From Pseudomonas sp. FP2309 (GTDB lineage: Bacteria > Pseudomonadota > Gammaproteobacteria > Pseudomonadales > Pseudomonadaceae), in NCBI RefSeq assembly GCF_030687575.1, contig NZ_CP117439.1:1674001-1738000 (forward strand): 64,000 nucleotides of DNA, in the 5' to 3' direction. The position numbers were made by a program, and so were the translations under genes. Every line of letters starts with the position of its first letter. The first letter of the stretch is position 1. Of this stretch, positions 1-8,994 are shown one piece after another. The notes below the pieces were generated by a model that was not told where the DNA came from, ran no database searches, and saw only the letters and a list, made by a program, of their open reading frames with translations.

Positions 1-170
1 TCTTCGAACAGGGTTTCGCGCAACGCGGCCTGGTCGGCAAGCTGCGCCTCCTGCCAGGCATTTTCGGCCTTGAGGTACTCGAGCACTTCGCTCGTGTCAC
101 GCTCCTGCAGCCAGGCGTAAGGGTCTGGGCCAGGGGCCTTGCGGGCGATCGGGGCGTTGGATATAGGCAT
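1..170 (-). CDS. ptrB: Oligopeptidase B (S9 family peptidase), N-terminal part
   Basis: Only the first 56 codons are in the window; the rest lies to the left. The start is the ATG at 170. The N-terminus reads MPISNAPIARKAPGPDPYAW and continues with an LQERD and EVLEYLKAEN stretch. The DPYxWLxxRD pattern followed by a helix rich in Glu/Asn is the opening signature of the beta-propeller of prolyl-oligopeptidase (S9A) enzymes, which cut short peptides after basic residues in the cytoplasm or periplasm. The catalytic serine domain is not visible, so a prolyl oligopeptidase rather than oligopeptidase B remains possible. Confidence 0.75.
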   Translation of the reverse strand, partial: MPISNAPIARKAPGPDPYAWLQERDTSEVLEYLKAENAWQEAQLADQAALRETLFE

Positions 171-269
171 GGATCACTCTCTGTCTGGCGGACGGTGGCA
201 GGCATTGCAGCCGCGACACGCAAAAGCCGTTATCATAGCCGCCTCTTTGCCAGCCTTGCCATGGACACC

Positions 270-731
270 ATGACCGAGAACGACTATCTGACCGCTTGGG
301 GCCTTTACGCCTTCGCCGCTTTGGGCTGCCTGTTGGTGTGGTGGCGCATGACCCGCTGGATCTGGCGGTGGCTGCGCGAGCCGCTGCAACTGCTGATGGC
401 GGTGCTGCTGTTCAGCCCGACCATCGTTGACCCGGTCAAGACTCAGTTCGCGCCGGCCGTGGCCATCACCGCCATGGACCTGGTGCTCAAGGTCGGCAAT
501 AACGCCTGGCGCGCCATTTCCGATTTGTTCATGTACACGATGATCGCCTTTGGCGTGTACCTGGTGATTGTGTTGATCCGCTGGCCCATCGAGCGTGCGG
601 CCAAGGCGCGCCAGGCGCGCAAGGCCGCCGTCGATGCCGCCCTGGCTGCCGAGCCTGAGCAAGACGAAGACGACGAGCCATTTCGTCGCCCGGCGCCCGT
701 CAGCGGCATGCGGGTCGAACCGCGCCTTTAA
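270..731 (+). CDS. Conserved small membrane protein of unknown function
   Basis: 153 aa from the ATG at 270 (MTENDYLTAWGLYAF). An in-frame ATG at 261 and a GTG at 195 are alternatives, but the region just before 261 looks like promoter or leader, so the shorter form is preferred. There are three hydrophobic segments: residues about 8-25, about 43-58 (QLLMAVLLFSP) and about 88-107 (FMYTMIAFGVYLVIVLI). A charged cytoplasmic tail follows, with Ala/Lys/Arg and then a run of Asp/Glu. It is probably an inner-membrane protein. I do not recognise a functional domain. It lies 21 nt upstream of the amidotransferase gene and may be co-transcribed with it. Confidence 0.7.
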   Translation: MTENDYLTAWGLYAFAALGCLLVWWRMTRWIWRWLREPLQLLMAVLLFSPTIVDPVKTQFAPAVAITAMDLVLKVGNNAWRAISDLFMYTMIAFGVYLVIVLIRWPIERAAKARQARKAAVDAALAAEPEQDEDDEPFRRPAPVSGMRVEPRL

Positions 732-752
732 CGTTGCAGCGAGAGCCCTGGC

Positions 753-1529
753 ATGTGTGAATTATTGGGCATGAGTGCCAACGTCCCCACCGATATCGTG
801 TTCAGCTTTACCGGGCTGATGCAGCGCGGTGGGCGCACCGGCCCCCACCGCGACGGTTGGGGCATCGCGTTCTACGAAGGCCGTGGCCTGCGTCTGTTCC
901 AGGACCCGGCGGCCAGCAGCGAGTCGGAAGTCGCGCTGCTGGTGCAGCGTTACCCCATCAAAAGTGAAGTGGTGATCGGCCATATCCGCCAGGCCAACGT
1001 GGGCAAGGTGAGCCTGGCCAATACTCACCCGTTCGTGCGCGAACTGTGGGGGCGCAACTGGTGTTTTGCGCATAACGGCCAACTGGCGGATTTCACCCCC
1101 CGCGCCACCTTCTATCGGCCGGTGGGCGATACCGACAGCGAAGCGGCGTTCTGTGATTTGCTCAACCGCGTGCGTGAAGCGTTTCCCGAGCCGGTGGACA
1201 TTGAGCGCATGCTGCCAGACCTGATCGCCGCCTGCGCCGAATACCGCAGCAAAGGTGTGTTCAATTGCCTGCTCAGCGACGGCGACTGGCTGTTTTGCTA
1301 CTGCTCGACCAAACTGGCACAGATCACCCGCCGCGCGCCCTTTGGCCCCGCGCGCTTGAAAGATGTCGACGTGATCGTCGATTTTCAGGCCGAAACCACC
1401 CCCAATGACGTGGTGACGGTGATCGCCACCGAGCCATTGACCGACAATGAAAACTGGACCCGCTACGAACCGGGCCAATGGAGCCTGTGGCGACGCGGTG
1501 AATGCGTCAGCCAGGGCATTACCGAGTAG
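753..1529 (+). CDS. Class II glutamine amidotransferase (YafJ family)
   Basis: 258 aa starting [14 protein letters not shown]. After removal of Met1, Cys2 is the N-terminal nucleophile of class II (Ntn) amidotransferases. [17 protein letters not shown] and [19 protein letters not shown] are the other glutaminase-fold motifs. The protein has only the glutaminase domain and no synthetase partner domain, as is usual for YafJ-like proteins, whose acceptor is unknown. It is followed 11 nt later by the DUF2937 gene, so the two probably share a transcript. Amidotransferase identity is strong; the physiological substrate is unknown. Confidence 0.9.
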   Translation: MCELLGMSANVPTDIVFSFTGLMQRGGRTGPHRDGWGIAFYEGRGLRLFQDPAASSESEVALLVQRYPIKSEVVIGHIRQANVGKVSLANTHPFVRELWGRNWCFAHNGQLADFTPRATFYRPVGDTDSEAAFCDLLNRVREAFPEPVDIERMLPDLIAACAEYRSKGVFNCLLSDGDWLFCYCSTKLAQITRRAPFGPARLKDVDVIVDFQAETTPNDVVTVIATEPLTDNENWTRYEPGQWSLWRRGECVSQGITE

Positions 1530-1540
1530 GGATATCGACC

Positions 1541-2083
1541 ATGTTGCTCAGCTATCTGCGGTTGGTGCTGTTTGCTATTGGCCTGTTGGTCGGTGTGCAG
1601 GTGCCGGGGTTTATCAACGATTACGCCAAGCGCGTCGAAGCCCACTTGATCGAGGCCCAGACCGGCCTGCGTGGGTTTGAATCCACCGCGCAACAGTTCT
1701 TCAAGGGCGACTTGCAGGCGCTGGTGGCGCACTACCGCGCCAGCGATGACCCGGTGTTCCAGAGCGATGCCAACAGCCTGGGCGCAATGCTCGATCGGCA
1801 AGTGGCCCTGGATAAACAATTCCAGGCCATGCAGGGCCCGTGGTACATCCGCGCCCTGCAGGTGGCGGTGGCTGCCGACCCGGATATCCGCCAGGAAACC
1901 TGGAACGGCTACAGCTACCAGATCCTGCTGACCCCCGAGGCCATGGGCTGGGGCCTGGGCGGGGCGATGCTGTTGTCGTTCGGCATCGAATGCCTGTTCC
2001 GCCTGATCGACTGGATCGTGTTGGGCGGCAAGCGCATGCGCCAGAGCCGGCCGATCGAAGAGCGTGACCTCAAAGGCCTCTAA
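1541..2083 (+). CDS. DUF2937 family membrane protein
   Basis: 180 aa from ATG 1541, preceded by a weak GGGATAT ribosome site. Hydrophobic segments lie at the N-terminus (LSYLRLVLFAIGLLVGVQV) and near the C-terminus (GWGLGGAMLLSFGIECLF). Between them is a roughly 110-residue hydrophilic, helical region. This two-membrane-span layout with a central coiled or periplasmic domain fits DUF2937, a family with no established role. It is the last gene before a REP-type hairpin and sits 11 nt after the amidotransferase gene. Confidence 0.75.
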   Translation: MLLSYLRLVLFAIGLLVGVQVPGFINDYAKRVEAHLIEAQTGLRGFESTAQQFFKGDLQALVAHYRASDDPVFQSDANSLGAMLDRQVALDKQFQAMQGPWYIRALQVAVAADPDIRQETWNGYSYQILLTPEAMGWGLGGAMLLSFGIECLFRLIDWIVLGGKRMRQSRPIEERDLKGL

Positions 2084-2093
2084 GGACCCCCAA

Positions 2094-2120
2094 TGTGGGA
2101 GGGGGCAAGCCCCTCCCACA
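2094..2120. repeat. REP-type palindrome after the DUF2937 gene
   Basis: Perfect 11-bp arms TGTGGGAGGGG / CCCCTCCCACA separated by GCAAG. This is the dispersed GTGGGAGGGG family seen again at 5598 and 11080. It lies between convergent genes and could also end both transcripts. Confidence 0.8.
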
Positions 2121-2123
2121 GTT

Positions 2124-3053
2124 TTAATCGGGTTTCGCCAGGGGAGGCAGCACCATCCGCTCTTCGCCGACTTCCTTGGCGTACCGCGCCACCACCTTCT
2201 GGCACAGCCCCACAATCTCCTCCACCAGCTCCACCCCCACGCGCCACGACACCACCACCTGCAAATTCGGCAAGCGCTGCGCCATCGGCAGCATCACCAA
2301 TTCCCCCCGGGCCAGTTCTTCGCTGACCAGCACCGGTGGCAGGGCGCCAATCCCAAACCCGTCGCGCAGCAATCGCGTGATCGCCGACACCGAATTCACG
2401 CAGTTCATCCGTGGCGCGGCGACGCCGTTGGCCTGCATCAGGCTCAGTACATCCTGGTGCGGGTGGGAGTTTTTCGAGTAGGTGATGATGCGTTCCTGGG
2501 CCAGTTCAGCGAGGGATGCATAATCGCGGTGGTAGATGGACTGGTTGGCCACGATCCAGGCCATGGGGTGGCTGCCCAGTTCCAGGCTGCGCACGGTTTC
2601 GAGGCGCAGCAGGTCGGTTTGCAGGATCAGGTCGAGGAAGCCTTTTTGCAGCTGATCGCTGAGGTTGAGCGCGGTATCGGCGACCAATTCGATTTCAACC
2701 AGCGGGAAATGGTCCATCAATTCGGCCACCAATGGGCTGAGCCACGTGTGGATCACCGTGTCCATCGCGCCGATGCGAATACGCCCGACTTTGCTGCTGG
2801 TGGTCTCCAGGGACTGCTTCAAATCCTGCATGGTCGCCATCATCTGCTCGGCGTAATCGAGCACCTTCACGCCTTCCGGGGTCAGGCTCACGCCGCGTGA
2901 ATCACGCAGAAACAGCTTAACCCCCAGTTCGCCCTCCAGCACGGCAATGCGGCTGGAGATCGAGGCCTGGGTGGTGAACAGTTTTTCGGCGGTCAGGCGA
3001 AAACTTTTGAGCTTGGCCACCCAGACGAAGGTTTCGAGGAACTTCAAATTCAT
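2124..3053 (-). CDS. LysR-family transcriptional regulator, likely of the 5-oxoprolinase operon
   Basis: 309 aa starting MNLKFLETFVWVAKLKSFRL. An N-terminal winged helix-turn-helix (residues about 1-60; AEKLFTTQASISSRIAVLEG) is followed by a substrate-binding domain of periplasmic-binding-protein fold. It is transcribed divergently from pxpA with a shared intergenic region of about 170 bp. LysR regulators commonly control the adjacent divergent operon and sense its substrate. Control of pxpABC by 5-oxoproline or a related compound is therefore my inference, not something the sequence shows directly. Confidence 0.88.
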   Translation of the reverse strand: MNLKFLETFVWVAKLKSFRLTAEKLFTTQASISSRIAVLEGELGVKLFLRDSRGVSLTPEGVKVLDYAEQMMATMQDLKQSLETTSSKVGRIRIGAMDTVIHTWLSPLVAELMDHFPLVEIELVADTALNLSDQLQKGFLDLILQTDLLRLETVRSLELGSHPMAWIVANQSIYHRDYASLAELAQERIITYSKNSHPHQDVLSLMQANGVAAPRMNCVNSVSAITRLLRDGFGIGALPPVLVSEELARGELVMLPMAQRLPNLQVVVSWRVGVELVEEIVGLCQKVVARYAKEVGEERMVLPPLAKPD

Positions 3054-3225
3054 GGGATCAACTTTTTCTTATGCATGGATCGGTTTTTATTAGTTGGACG
3101 CGGCACGCGGCAAACGCCAAAAATCGGACCATTCCACGATAAGCGCCGTTGGGTGGCAGGACAAGTTGCGAGTTCTGCGTAAAAAATCCCACGCTACAAA
3201 AACAATGCCTACAGGAGCGAGCGAC

Positions 3226-3966
3226 GTGAGCCGCCTTCTACTCAATTGCGACATCGGCGAAAGCTTTGGCAACTGGACTATGGGTCTGGATGCCGAAGTC
3301 ATGCCGTTCATCGATTGCGCCAACGTAGCCTGCGGCTTCCATGCCGGTGACCCGAGCATCATGCGCAAGACCGTCAGCCTGGCGCTCAAGCATGGCGTAA
3401 AAGTGGGCGCGCACCCTGCGTATCAAGACCTGCAAGGCTTCGGCCGTCGCTCCATGGCCTACACCCCCCAGGAAATCCAGGACCTGCTGCACTACCAGAT
3501 CGGCGCCCTCGACGGCATCTGCCGGGCTCAGGGCGGGCGGGTCAGCTACGTCAAACCCCACGGTGCGATGTACAACGTCATGATGGCCAACCCCACCCAA
3601 CTGCGCGCGGTGATCCAGGCCGTGGCCGCTTATGGCGACCTGCCGCTGATGCTGCTGGCCACCCGGGACAACAGCGCGGCCCAGGCCCTGGGCGATGAAT
3701 ATGGCGTGACCTTGTGGTTCGAAGCCTTCGCTGACCGCGCCTACGACAGCAAAGGCCACCTGGTGTCCCGCCAGTTGCCGGGCGCGGTGCATCACGAAGC
3801 CGAGACCATTCTGAAGCAGGCCCTGACCCTGTCCCGCGGCGAAGCGCTGACCGCCAGTGACGGCAGCCCGCTGGTACTGCACGCGCATACCTTGTGTGTG
3901 CATGGCGATAACGCCAGCTCGGTCGCGGCCGTGCAGCGTATTCGCGAGGCGTTGAAACTCGCATGA
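3226..3966 (+). CDS. pxpA: 5-oxoprolinase subunit A (LamB/YcsF family)
   Basis: 246 aa from the GTG at 3226, chosen because AGGAG lies 8 nt upstream and because the product then begins with the family signature [11 protein letters not shown]. An upstream in-frame ATG at 3205 is possible. With PxpB and PxpC it forms the ATP-dependent enzyme that opens 5-oxoproline (pyroglutamate) to glutamate, removing a damage product of glutamine and glutamate. Family motifs seen are [34 protein letters not shown] and LCVHGDN. The TGA overlaps the pxpB ATG by 4 nt, indicating translational coupling. Confidence 0.93.
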   Translation: MSRLLLNCDIGESFGNWTMGLDAEVMPFIDCANVACGFHAGDPSIMRKTVSLALKHGVKVGAHPAYQDLQGFGRRSMAYTPQEIQDLLHYQIGALDGICRAQGGRVSYVKPHGAMYNVMMANPTQLRAVIQAVAAYGDLPLMLLATRDNSAAQALGDEYGVTLWFEAFADRAYDSKGHLVSRQLPGAVHHEAETILKQALTLSRGEALTASDGSPLVLHAHTLCVHGDNASSVAAVQRIREALKLA

Positions 3967-4667
3967 AGCCACGTATCGAAGTGGTGGCCATCGATTGCTT
4001 GATGGTGCGTCTGTTCGACGTGATCGCCGAAGCCAATATGCCCTGGATGCTCGCCGCCACCCAGCGCCTGCGCAACGGGTTCGGCGCGGCGCTGGTGGAC
4101 CTGGTGCCGTCGTACACCACCTTGATGGTGCATTACGACCTCACCGCGTTGACCCCGGCCCAGGCGCGGGCGCTGATCGACCAAGCGCTGACCGACCTGC
4201 ATCCCCAGGCCCAGGGCAGCGGCCAGTGCCACGTGCTGCCGGTGTGGTACGACCTGAGCGTCGGCCCCGAGCTGACCTTGCTCAGCCAGCGCAGCGGCTT
4301 GACGGTGGACGATGTGATCCGCCGCCACAGCGCCCACGAATATCAGGTGTTCGCCCTCGGTTTCGCCCCCGGCTTTGCCTTTATGGGGCTGGTGGACGAA
4401 TGCCTGGCCACACCGCGCCTCAATACCCCGCGCAAACGCGTGGCGGCCGGCAGTGTCGGCATCGCCGAGCGGCAAACCGCCGCATACCCGGTGGTTTCCC
4501 CGGGCGGCTGGAACCTCATCGGCCGCACCCCGGCCACACTCTTCGACCGCCAGCGCGACGGTTACAGCTTGATGCAACCTGGCGACACCGTGCGCTTTGA
4601 ACCCGTCGAGCACGCCGAATTTATCAATCTGGGTGGTGATGACACGCCGTTGGAGGCACAGGCATGA
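3963..4667 (+). CDS. pxpB: 5-oxoprolinase subunit B (KipI family)
   Basis: 234 aa. It is the KipI-type subunit of 5-oxoprolinase, and its cyclophilin-like fold carries [36 protein letters not shown] and [12 protein letters not shown], all family hallmarks. Its start overlaps the pxpA stop and its stop overlaps the pxpC start (ATGA at both junctions). This compact three-gene arrangement is the diagnostic prokaryotic 5-oxoprolinase cluster. Older annotations call it allophanate hydrolase subunit 1 or a kinase inhibitor; context favours PxpB. Confidence 0.93.
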   Translation: MKPRIEVVAIDCLMVRLFDVIAEANMPWMLAATQRLRNGFGAALVDLVPSYTTLMVHYDLTALTPAQARALIDQALTDLHPQAQGSGQCHVLPVWYDLSVGPELTLLSQRSGLTVDDVIRRHSAHEYQVFALGFAPGFAFMGLVDECLATPRLNTPRKRVAAGSVGIAERQTAAYPVVSPGGWNLIGRTPATLFDRQRDGYSLMQPGDTVRFEPVEHAEFINLGGDDTPLEAQA

Positions 4668-5578
4668 GTCGCTTGATCATCGAGGCCAGCACGCCTTTGT
4701 GCCTGTTGCAGGACGCCGGTCGTTTTGGCGTACGCCACCTGGGCGTGACCCAGGGCGGTGCGCTTGATTGGGTGTCGATGTCGTGGGCCAACTGGTTGCT
4801 GGGCAACGCATTGGACGCGCCGGTGGTGGAGATCACCCTGGGCGGCTTTACCGTGCAGGCCGAGGCGTATTGCCTGCTGGCGTTGGCCGGTGCCGATCTG
4901 GGCGCGTATATCGACGAGCGCGCGATCAGCCCTGGGCGCAGTTTTATCCTGCAAAAGGGCCAGCGGTTGCGCTTTACCCAGCCGTTCAATGGCGCGCGCG
5001 CTTACCTGGCCGCACCGGGCGGGTTCGAGGCGCCGGATGTGCTGGGCAGTTGCGCGACGGTGGTGCGCGAGGGGTTGGGCGGGCCGGACGGCTTCGGCAA
5101 AGCGTTGGCCGAAGGCGGGCTCCTGGCTTACCTGGGCACAGGCGGGGCGATGAAGGTGTTAAGCCAGCCGACATTGCCTGCCAAGGCGCCCCTTGAGGTG
5201 ATTGTCGGGGCGCAGATCGGGCAGTTCAGCGGCCAGAGCCTGTTCGATGCGTTCAACACCGACTGGTCCCTGGACAGCCGCGCCGACCGCATGGGCATGC
5301 GCCTGCTCGGCACGCCGCTGCAGTACCAGGGGCCGTCGCTGATTTCCGAAGGGATTCCATTGGGCGCGATCCAGGTGCCGCCGGATGGGCAGCCGATTGT
5401 GTTGCTCAATGACCGGCAGACCATCGGCGGCTACCCGCGCCTGGGCGCGTTGACGCCATTGGCGCTGGCGCGGCTGGCGCAGTGTCTGCCGGGGGAGACA
5501 GTGCGGCTGGCGCCTGTGGTGCAGGAGACGGCGCATCGGCAGCATGTCGAATATTTGCAGCGGCTGAGCACCGCCTGA
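4664..5578 (+). CDS. pxpC: 5-oxoprolinase subunit C (KipA/biotin-dependent carboxyltransferase-like)
   Basis: 304 aa with GGAGG ending 9 nt before the ATG. The family motifs are LQDAGRFGVRHLGVTQGGALD near the N-terminus, RAYLAAPGGFEAPDVLGS in the middle, and SEGIPLGAIQVPPDGQPIVL with DRQTIGGYPRLGAL near the C-terminus. It is the last gene of the pxpABC operon and is followed by a REP-type hairpin at 5598. It is often annotated as urea amidolyase-like or biotin-dependent carboxyltransferase, but with adjacent pxpA and pxpB it is best read as the third 5-oxoprolinase subunit. Confidence 0.93.
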   Translation: MSRLIIEASTPLCLLQDAGRFGVRHLGVTQGGALDWVSMSWANWLLGNALDAPVVEITLGGFTVQAEAYCLLALAGADLGAYIDERAISPGRSFILQKGQRLRFTQPFNGARAYLAAPGGFEAPDVLGSCATVVREGLGGPDGFGKALAEGGLLAYLGTGGAMKVLSQPTLPAKAPLEVIVGAQIGQFSGQSLFDAFNTDWSLDSRADRMGMRLLGTPLQYQGPSLISEGIPLGAIQVPPDGQPIVLLNDRQTIGGYPRLGALTPLALARLAQCLPGETVRLAPVVQETAHRQHVEYLQRLSTA

Positions 5579-5597
5579 AATACACCGAGGTGCCAAG

Positions 5598-5622
5598 GTG
5601 GGAAGGGGCTGGCCCCTCCCAC
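5598..5622. repeat. REP-type palindrome after pxpC
   Basis: GTGGGAAGGGGC, then TG, then GCCCCTCCCAC, followed by a short T-rich stretch (GGGTTTTTA). It belongs to the same repeat family as the one at 2094. It sits between the convergent pxpC and VWA genes and probably serves as their terminator. Confidence 0.75.
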
Positions 5623-5652
5623 AGTGGGTTTTTATTGAATTGGACGCCAGGC

Positions 5653-6831
5653 TTACTTCGACAGGAAGCGCATCCCTTCCTCAAGCCCGCGCAGGGTCAG
5701 CGGATACATCTGATCCTCCACCAGTTCCCGCACGATCGCGGTCGATGCCGTATAGCCCCAGGTGTCCTTCGGGTACGGATTTATCCAGATCAGCTTCTTG
5801 TACTTGGCCATGAAGCGCTGCATCCATACGTACCCCGGCTCCTCGTTCCAGTGTTCGACGCTGCCGCCGGCCTGGGTGATTTCATACGGCGCCATCGACG
5901 CATCGCCGATAAAGATCACTTTGTAGTCGGCGCCGTATTTGTGCAGCAGGTCCTGGGTGGAGGTGCGTTCGGAAGTGCGGCGCTGGTTGTTCTTCCACAC
6001 CGATTCGTACACGAAGTTGTGGAAGTAGAAATACTCCAGGTGCTTGAACTCGGTCTTGCAGGCTGAGAACAGCTCTTCGCAGATTTTCACGTGGGCGTCC
6101 ATCGAACCGCCGATATCGAACAGCAGCAACAGCTTGATGGTGTTGCGCCGCTCCGGGCGCATCTGGATGTTCAATAACCCGGCATCGCGGGCGGTGTGGT
6201 CGATGGTGCCGTCGATGTCCAGTTCGTCGGCCGCGCCCTGGCGCGCGAATTTGCGCAGGCGGCGCAGGGCGATCTTGATATTGCGTGTGCCCAATTCAAC
6301 CTGGTCGTCGAGGTTCTTGTACTCGCGCTGGTCCCAGACTTTTACGGCCTTGCCCTGGCGCTTGCCGGCGTCACCGACGCGAATGCCTTCCGGGTTGTAG
6401 CCGCCGGAGCCGAACGGGCTGGTGCCGCCGGTGCCGATCCATTTGTTACCGCCGGCATGGCGTTCTTTCTGTTCTTCCAGGCGTTTCTTGAATTCCTCGA
6501 TGAGCTTGTCCAGGCCGCCGAGGGATTGGATCTGCGCGCGCTCCTCGTCGGTCAGCGAGCGTTCGAATTCCTTGCGCAGCCAGTCTTCGGGGATCAGCGC
6601 CTGCAAGTGGTCGTCGAGCTTTTCCAGGCCATTGAAATAGGCGGCGAACGCGCGGTCGAACTTGTCGAAATGCCGCTCGTCCTTGACCAGGATCGCGCGG
6701 GCCAGGTAGTAAAACTCGTCCATGTCGGCGAAGGTCACGCGCTGCTTGAGCGCGTTGATCAGGTCGAGCAGCTCGCGCACCGAGACCGGCACCTTGGCCG
6801 CGCGCATCTCATTGAACAGGTTGAGCAGCAT
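5653..6831 (-). CDS. VWA domain-containing protein (CoxE-like), partner of the MoxR ATPase
   Basis: 392 aa. The C-terminal half has a von Willebrand A fold with an intact metal-ion-dependent adhesion motif, LLLFDIGGSMDAHV (DxGxS), then KVIFIGDASMAPYEI. The N-terminal half is a helical CoxE-like region with a basic or charged hinge (KKRLEEQKERHAGG). Its ATG overlaps the TGA of the upstream moxR-like gene by one base, so the two are translationally coupled. MoxR/VWA pairs are generally chaperone-like systems that mature or remodel a client complex. No client is apparent next to it here. Confidence 0.88.
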   Translation of the reverse strand: MLLNLFNEMRAAKVPVSVRELLDLINALKQRVTFADMDEFYYLARAILVKDERHFDKFDRAFAAYFNGLEKLDDHLQALIPEDWLRKEFERSLTDEERAQIQSLGGLDKLIEEFKKRLEEQKERHAGGNKWIGTGGTSPFGSGGYNPEGIRVGDAGKRQGKAVKVWDQREYKNLDDQVELGTRNIKIALRRLRKFARQGAADELDIDGTIDHTARDAGLLNIQMRPERRNTIKLLLLFDIGGSMDAHVKICEELFSACKTEFKHLEYFYFHNFVYESVWKNNQRRTSERTSTQDLLHKYGADYKVIFIGDASMAPYEITQAGGSVEHWNEEPGYVWMQRFMAKYKKLIWINPYPKDTWGYTASTAIVRELVEDQMYPLTLRGLEEGMRFLSK

Positions 6832-7676
6832 CAGCGGTTACCGCGACGGCTCATGAACGCCAGACGCTCCAGCAACTGCACGTCCTGCTCGTTCTTGACC
6901 AGAGCACCGGCCAGGGGCGGGATGGCTTTGGTGGGGTCGCGCTCGCGCAGCACCGCTTCGCCGATGTTGTCGGCCATCAGCAGCTTGAGCCAGTCGACCA
7001 GCTCGGAGGTGGACGGTTTTTTCTTCAGGCCCGGCACTTTACGCACGTCGAAGAACACGTCCAGTGCTTCGCTGACCAGGTCTTTCTTGATGTCGGGGTA
7101 GTGCACATCAACGATTTTCTGCAGGGTGGTGCGGTCGGGAAAGGCGATGTAGTGGAAGAAGCAGCGGCGCAGAAACGCGTCCGGCAGCTCTTTTTCGTTG
7201 TTGGAGGTAATGATGATGATCGGGCGTTTCTTGGCCTTGATGGTCTCGTCGATTTCGTAGACGTAGAACTCCATCTTGTCGAGTTCCTGCAACAGGTCGT
7301 TGGGGAATTCGATATCGGCCTTGTCGATTTCATCGATCAGCAGGATCACCCGCTCTTCGGACTCGAACGCTTCCCACAGCTTGCCTTTCTTCAGGTAATT
7401 GCGCACGTCATGCACTTTGTCCACGCCCAGTTGCGAGTCGCGCAGGCGGCTGACCGCATCGTACTCGTACAGGCCCTGGTGGGCCTTGGTGGTGGACTTG
7501 ATGTGCCAGGTGATCAGCTTGGCACCGAAGGATTCGGCCAGTTGCTCGGCGAGCATGGTCTTGCCGGTGCCGGGCTCGCCCTTGACCAGCAGTGGTCGCT
7601 CCAGGGTAATGGCGGCATTCACGGCCAGTTTCAGGTCGTCGGTTGCAACGTAGGCCTGGGTGCCTTCGAACTTCAT
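6831..7676 (-). CDS. MoxR-family AAA+ ATPase
   Basis: 281 aa. Walker A is GEPGTGKT at residues 33-40, Walker B is VILLIDEIDKAD, and sensor-type residues appear in ITSNNEKELPDAFLRRCFFHY, the arginine-finger region. It lacks any extra domain, as is typical of MoxR. It is the first gene of a two-gene unit with the VWA protein and probably works with it in a chaperone-like role. The start ATG at 7676 is preceded by a GAGGAAAC ribosome-binding site on the minus strand. Confidence 0.92.
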   Translation of the reverse strand: MKFEGTQAYVATDDLKLAVNAAITLERPLLVKGEPGTGKTMLAEQLAESFGAKLITWHIKSTTKAHQGLYEYDAVSRLRDSQLGVDKVHDVRNYLKKGKLWEAFESEERVILLIDEIDKADIEFPNDLLQELDKMEFYVYEIDETIKAKKRPIIIITSNNEKELPDAFLRRCFFHYIAFPDRTTLQKIVDVHYPDIKKDLVSEALDVFFDVRKVPGLKKKPSTSELVDWLKLLMADNIGEAVLRERDPTKAIPPLAGALVKNEQDVQLLERLAFMSRRGNR

Positions 7677-7775
7677 CGGTGTTTCCTCGAATTCATCAAT
7701 GCCCGGACTATACCGCGCGCCCCCGGCGACTGTGAACGCAGACGGGTTATTCAGTCTCTGAATGGGCGGTCAGGC

Positions 7776-8852
7776 TCAGTCCGCCGACGGCTTGGGTTGT
7801 TCATAGCGCGCGTTGAAGGCCTGGATAAAGCCATTGCGCAGGATCGCCAGGAACGCCGAAAACGCGCTGACATCCTGCTGATGCACGCTGCCGCTGAGTT
7901 CCACGCGGGTGGCGAACTGGTTTTTACGCTGGTTTTTCAGCACGGTTTCGCTGGTGCCGACCACCGCTTCCCAGATCGAACGGAAGATATTTTTGTCCTG
8001 GTTTTCGACGTCCTGTTTCCAGTCGAACACCTCGACGTCGCGCAGCAAGGGCTTGATGTAACCGGTCAACTGGCCTTTCTCGGCCTGGGCTTCGATCACC
8101 ACATCGCCGGTGCCCGCCTTGAAGTCGAACTTGCCGTAGGCCGAGGCAAAGTCGTTCATGCGCTTGAGCTGCAGGTCTTTGGCGCGCAGGCGGAATTCGA
8201 AATTCTCGAAGTTGCTCAGCGGGTCAAACGTTGCGCTGGCTTCCACCGGCGCCTGGCCTTGTAACAGGGCCTTGCCGTCGAACCGCGCGTCGCGCTTGCC
8301 TTTGACGTCGACCACATTGGTCAGGTTGTAGAAGCTGGCGTTGACGTCGGTCGCGTCGATCTTCACCACGGGTTTGGAGCTGAAGTTGTGGAAGGCGATC
8401 TTGCCCTCTTCGATGCGCACCTCATCGAGGGTGATGGGTGCCAGTTTGCTCAATTGCTCTCGCCAGTCGGTGCCTTTACCGGTCTGGGACGCCTGCTTGT
8501 TGGCGCCGCCGTCGACGAAGTTCACCTCGGGCCGGATAAATCGCACTTTGGCCACCACGGCGTGGTCGTACCATAGAGCGTGCCAGCTCACCGCGAGGTC
8601 GATCAGCGGTGCGTTGACGAACGGTACGGGCACCTTGCCGTCGACCTTGATGATCTCAAGGCCATTGATCCTGTAAGCGCCACGCCACAGCGCCAGGTCC
8701 ACGTCGGTCACGTGGCCCCGGTAATCGCCCATCTCGGCGAGCTTGTCGTTGAGGTAGTTACGCACCAGGTAGGGCAGGGCGATGTTCAAGGCAACCAAAA
8801 CCACCAGCAATCCGGCGATGGTCAAGAGTGGCCAACTGTAGCGACGTTTCAT
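7776..8852 (-). CDS. DUF748/AsmA-like membrane-anchored protein
   Basis: 358 aa from ATG 8852 ([20 protein letters not shown]). The open frame extends 62 codons upstream, but the extension overlaps the cysK promoter side and lacks a signal-like start. A single N-terminal membrane anchor (residues about 8-28) is followed by a periplasmic beta-rich body containing repeated [20 protein letters not shown] and [14 protein letters not shown] segments. These resemble DUF748 proteins, relatives of the AsmA/TamB lipid-transport superfamily. Envelope lipid handling is an inference from that superfamily. A perfect 14-bp tandem repeat lies directly upstream (8863-8890). Confidence 0.78.
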   Translation of the reverse strand: MKRRYSWPLLTIAGLLVVLVALNIALPYLVRNYLNDKLAEMGDYRGHVTDVDLALWRGAYRINGLEIIKVDGKVPVPFVNAPLIDLAVSWHALWYDHAVVAKVRFIRPEVNFVDGGANKQASQTGKGTDWREQLSKLAPITLDEVRIEEGKIAFHNFSSKPVVKIDATDVNASFYNLTNVVDVKGKRDARFDGKALLQGQAPVEASATFDPLSNFENFEFRLRAKDLQLKRMNDFASAYGKFDFKAGTGDVVIEAQAEKGQLTGYIKPLLRDVEVFDWKQDVENQDKNIFRSIWEAVVGTSETVLKNQRKNQFATRVELSGSVHQQDVSAFSAFLAILRNGFIQAFNARYEQPKPSAD

Positions 8853-8862
8853 GGGAAGGGTC

Positions 8863-8890
8863 CTCGGTCCATATAGCTCGGTCCATATAG
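8863..8890. repeat. Perfect 14-bp tandem duplication
   Basis: CTCGGTCCATATAG occurs twice back to back (8863-8876 and 8877-8890), 10 bp before the start of the DUF748 gene. Read on that gene's strand, each unit carries CTATAT, a -10-like hexamer. Confidence 0.9.
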
Positions 8891-8994
8891 TGAGGTGGAC
8901 TGCCGCGACAGGCGCAACGTTCCTTCGACTGGACGCTTTGCGGCACGAGGCATACCCTTGGAATCTTTCTGAAAACCGCCCAATAGGACCCGTC

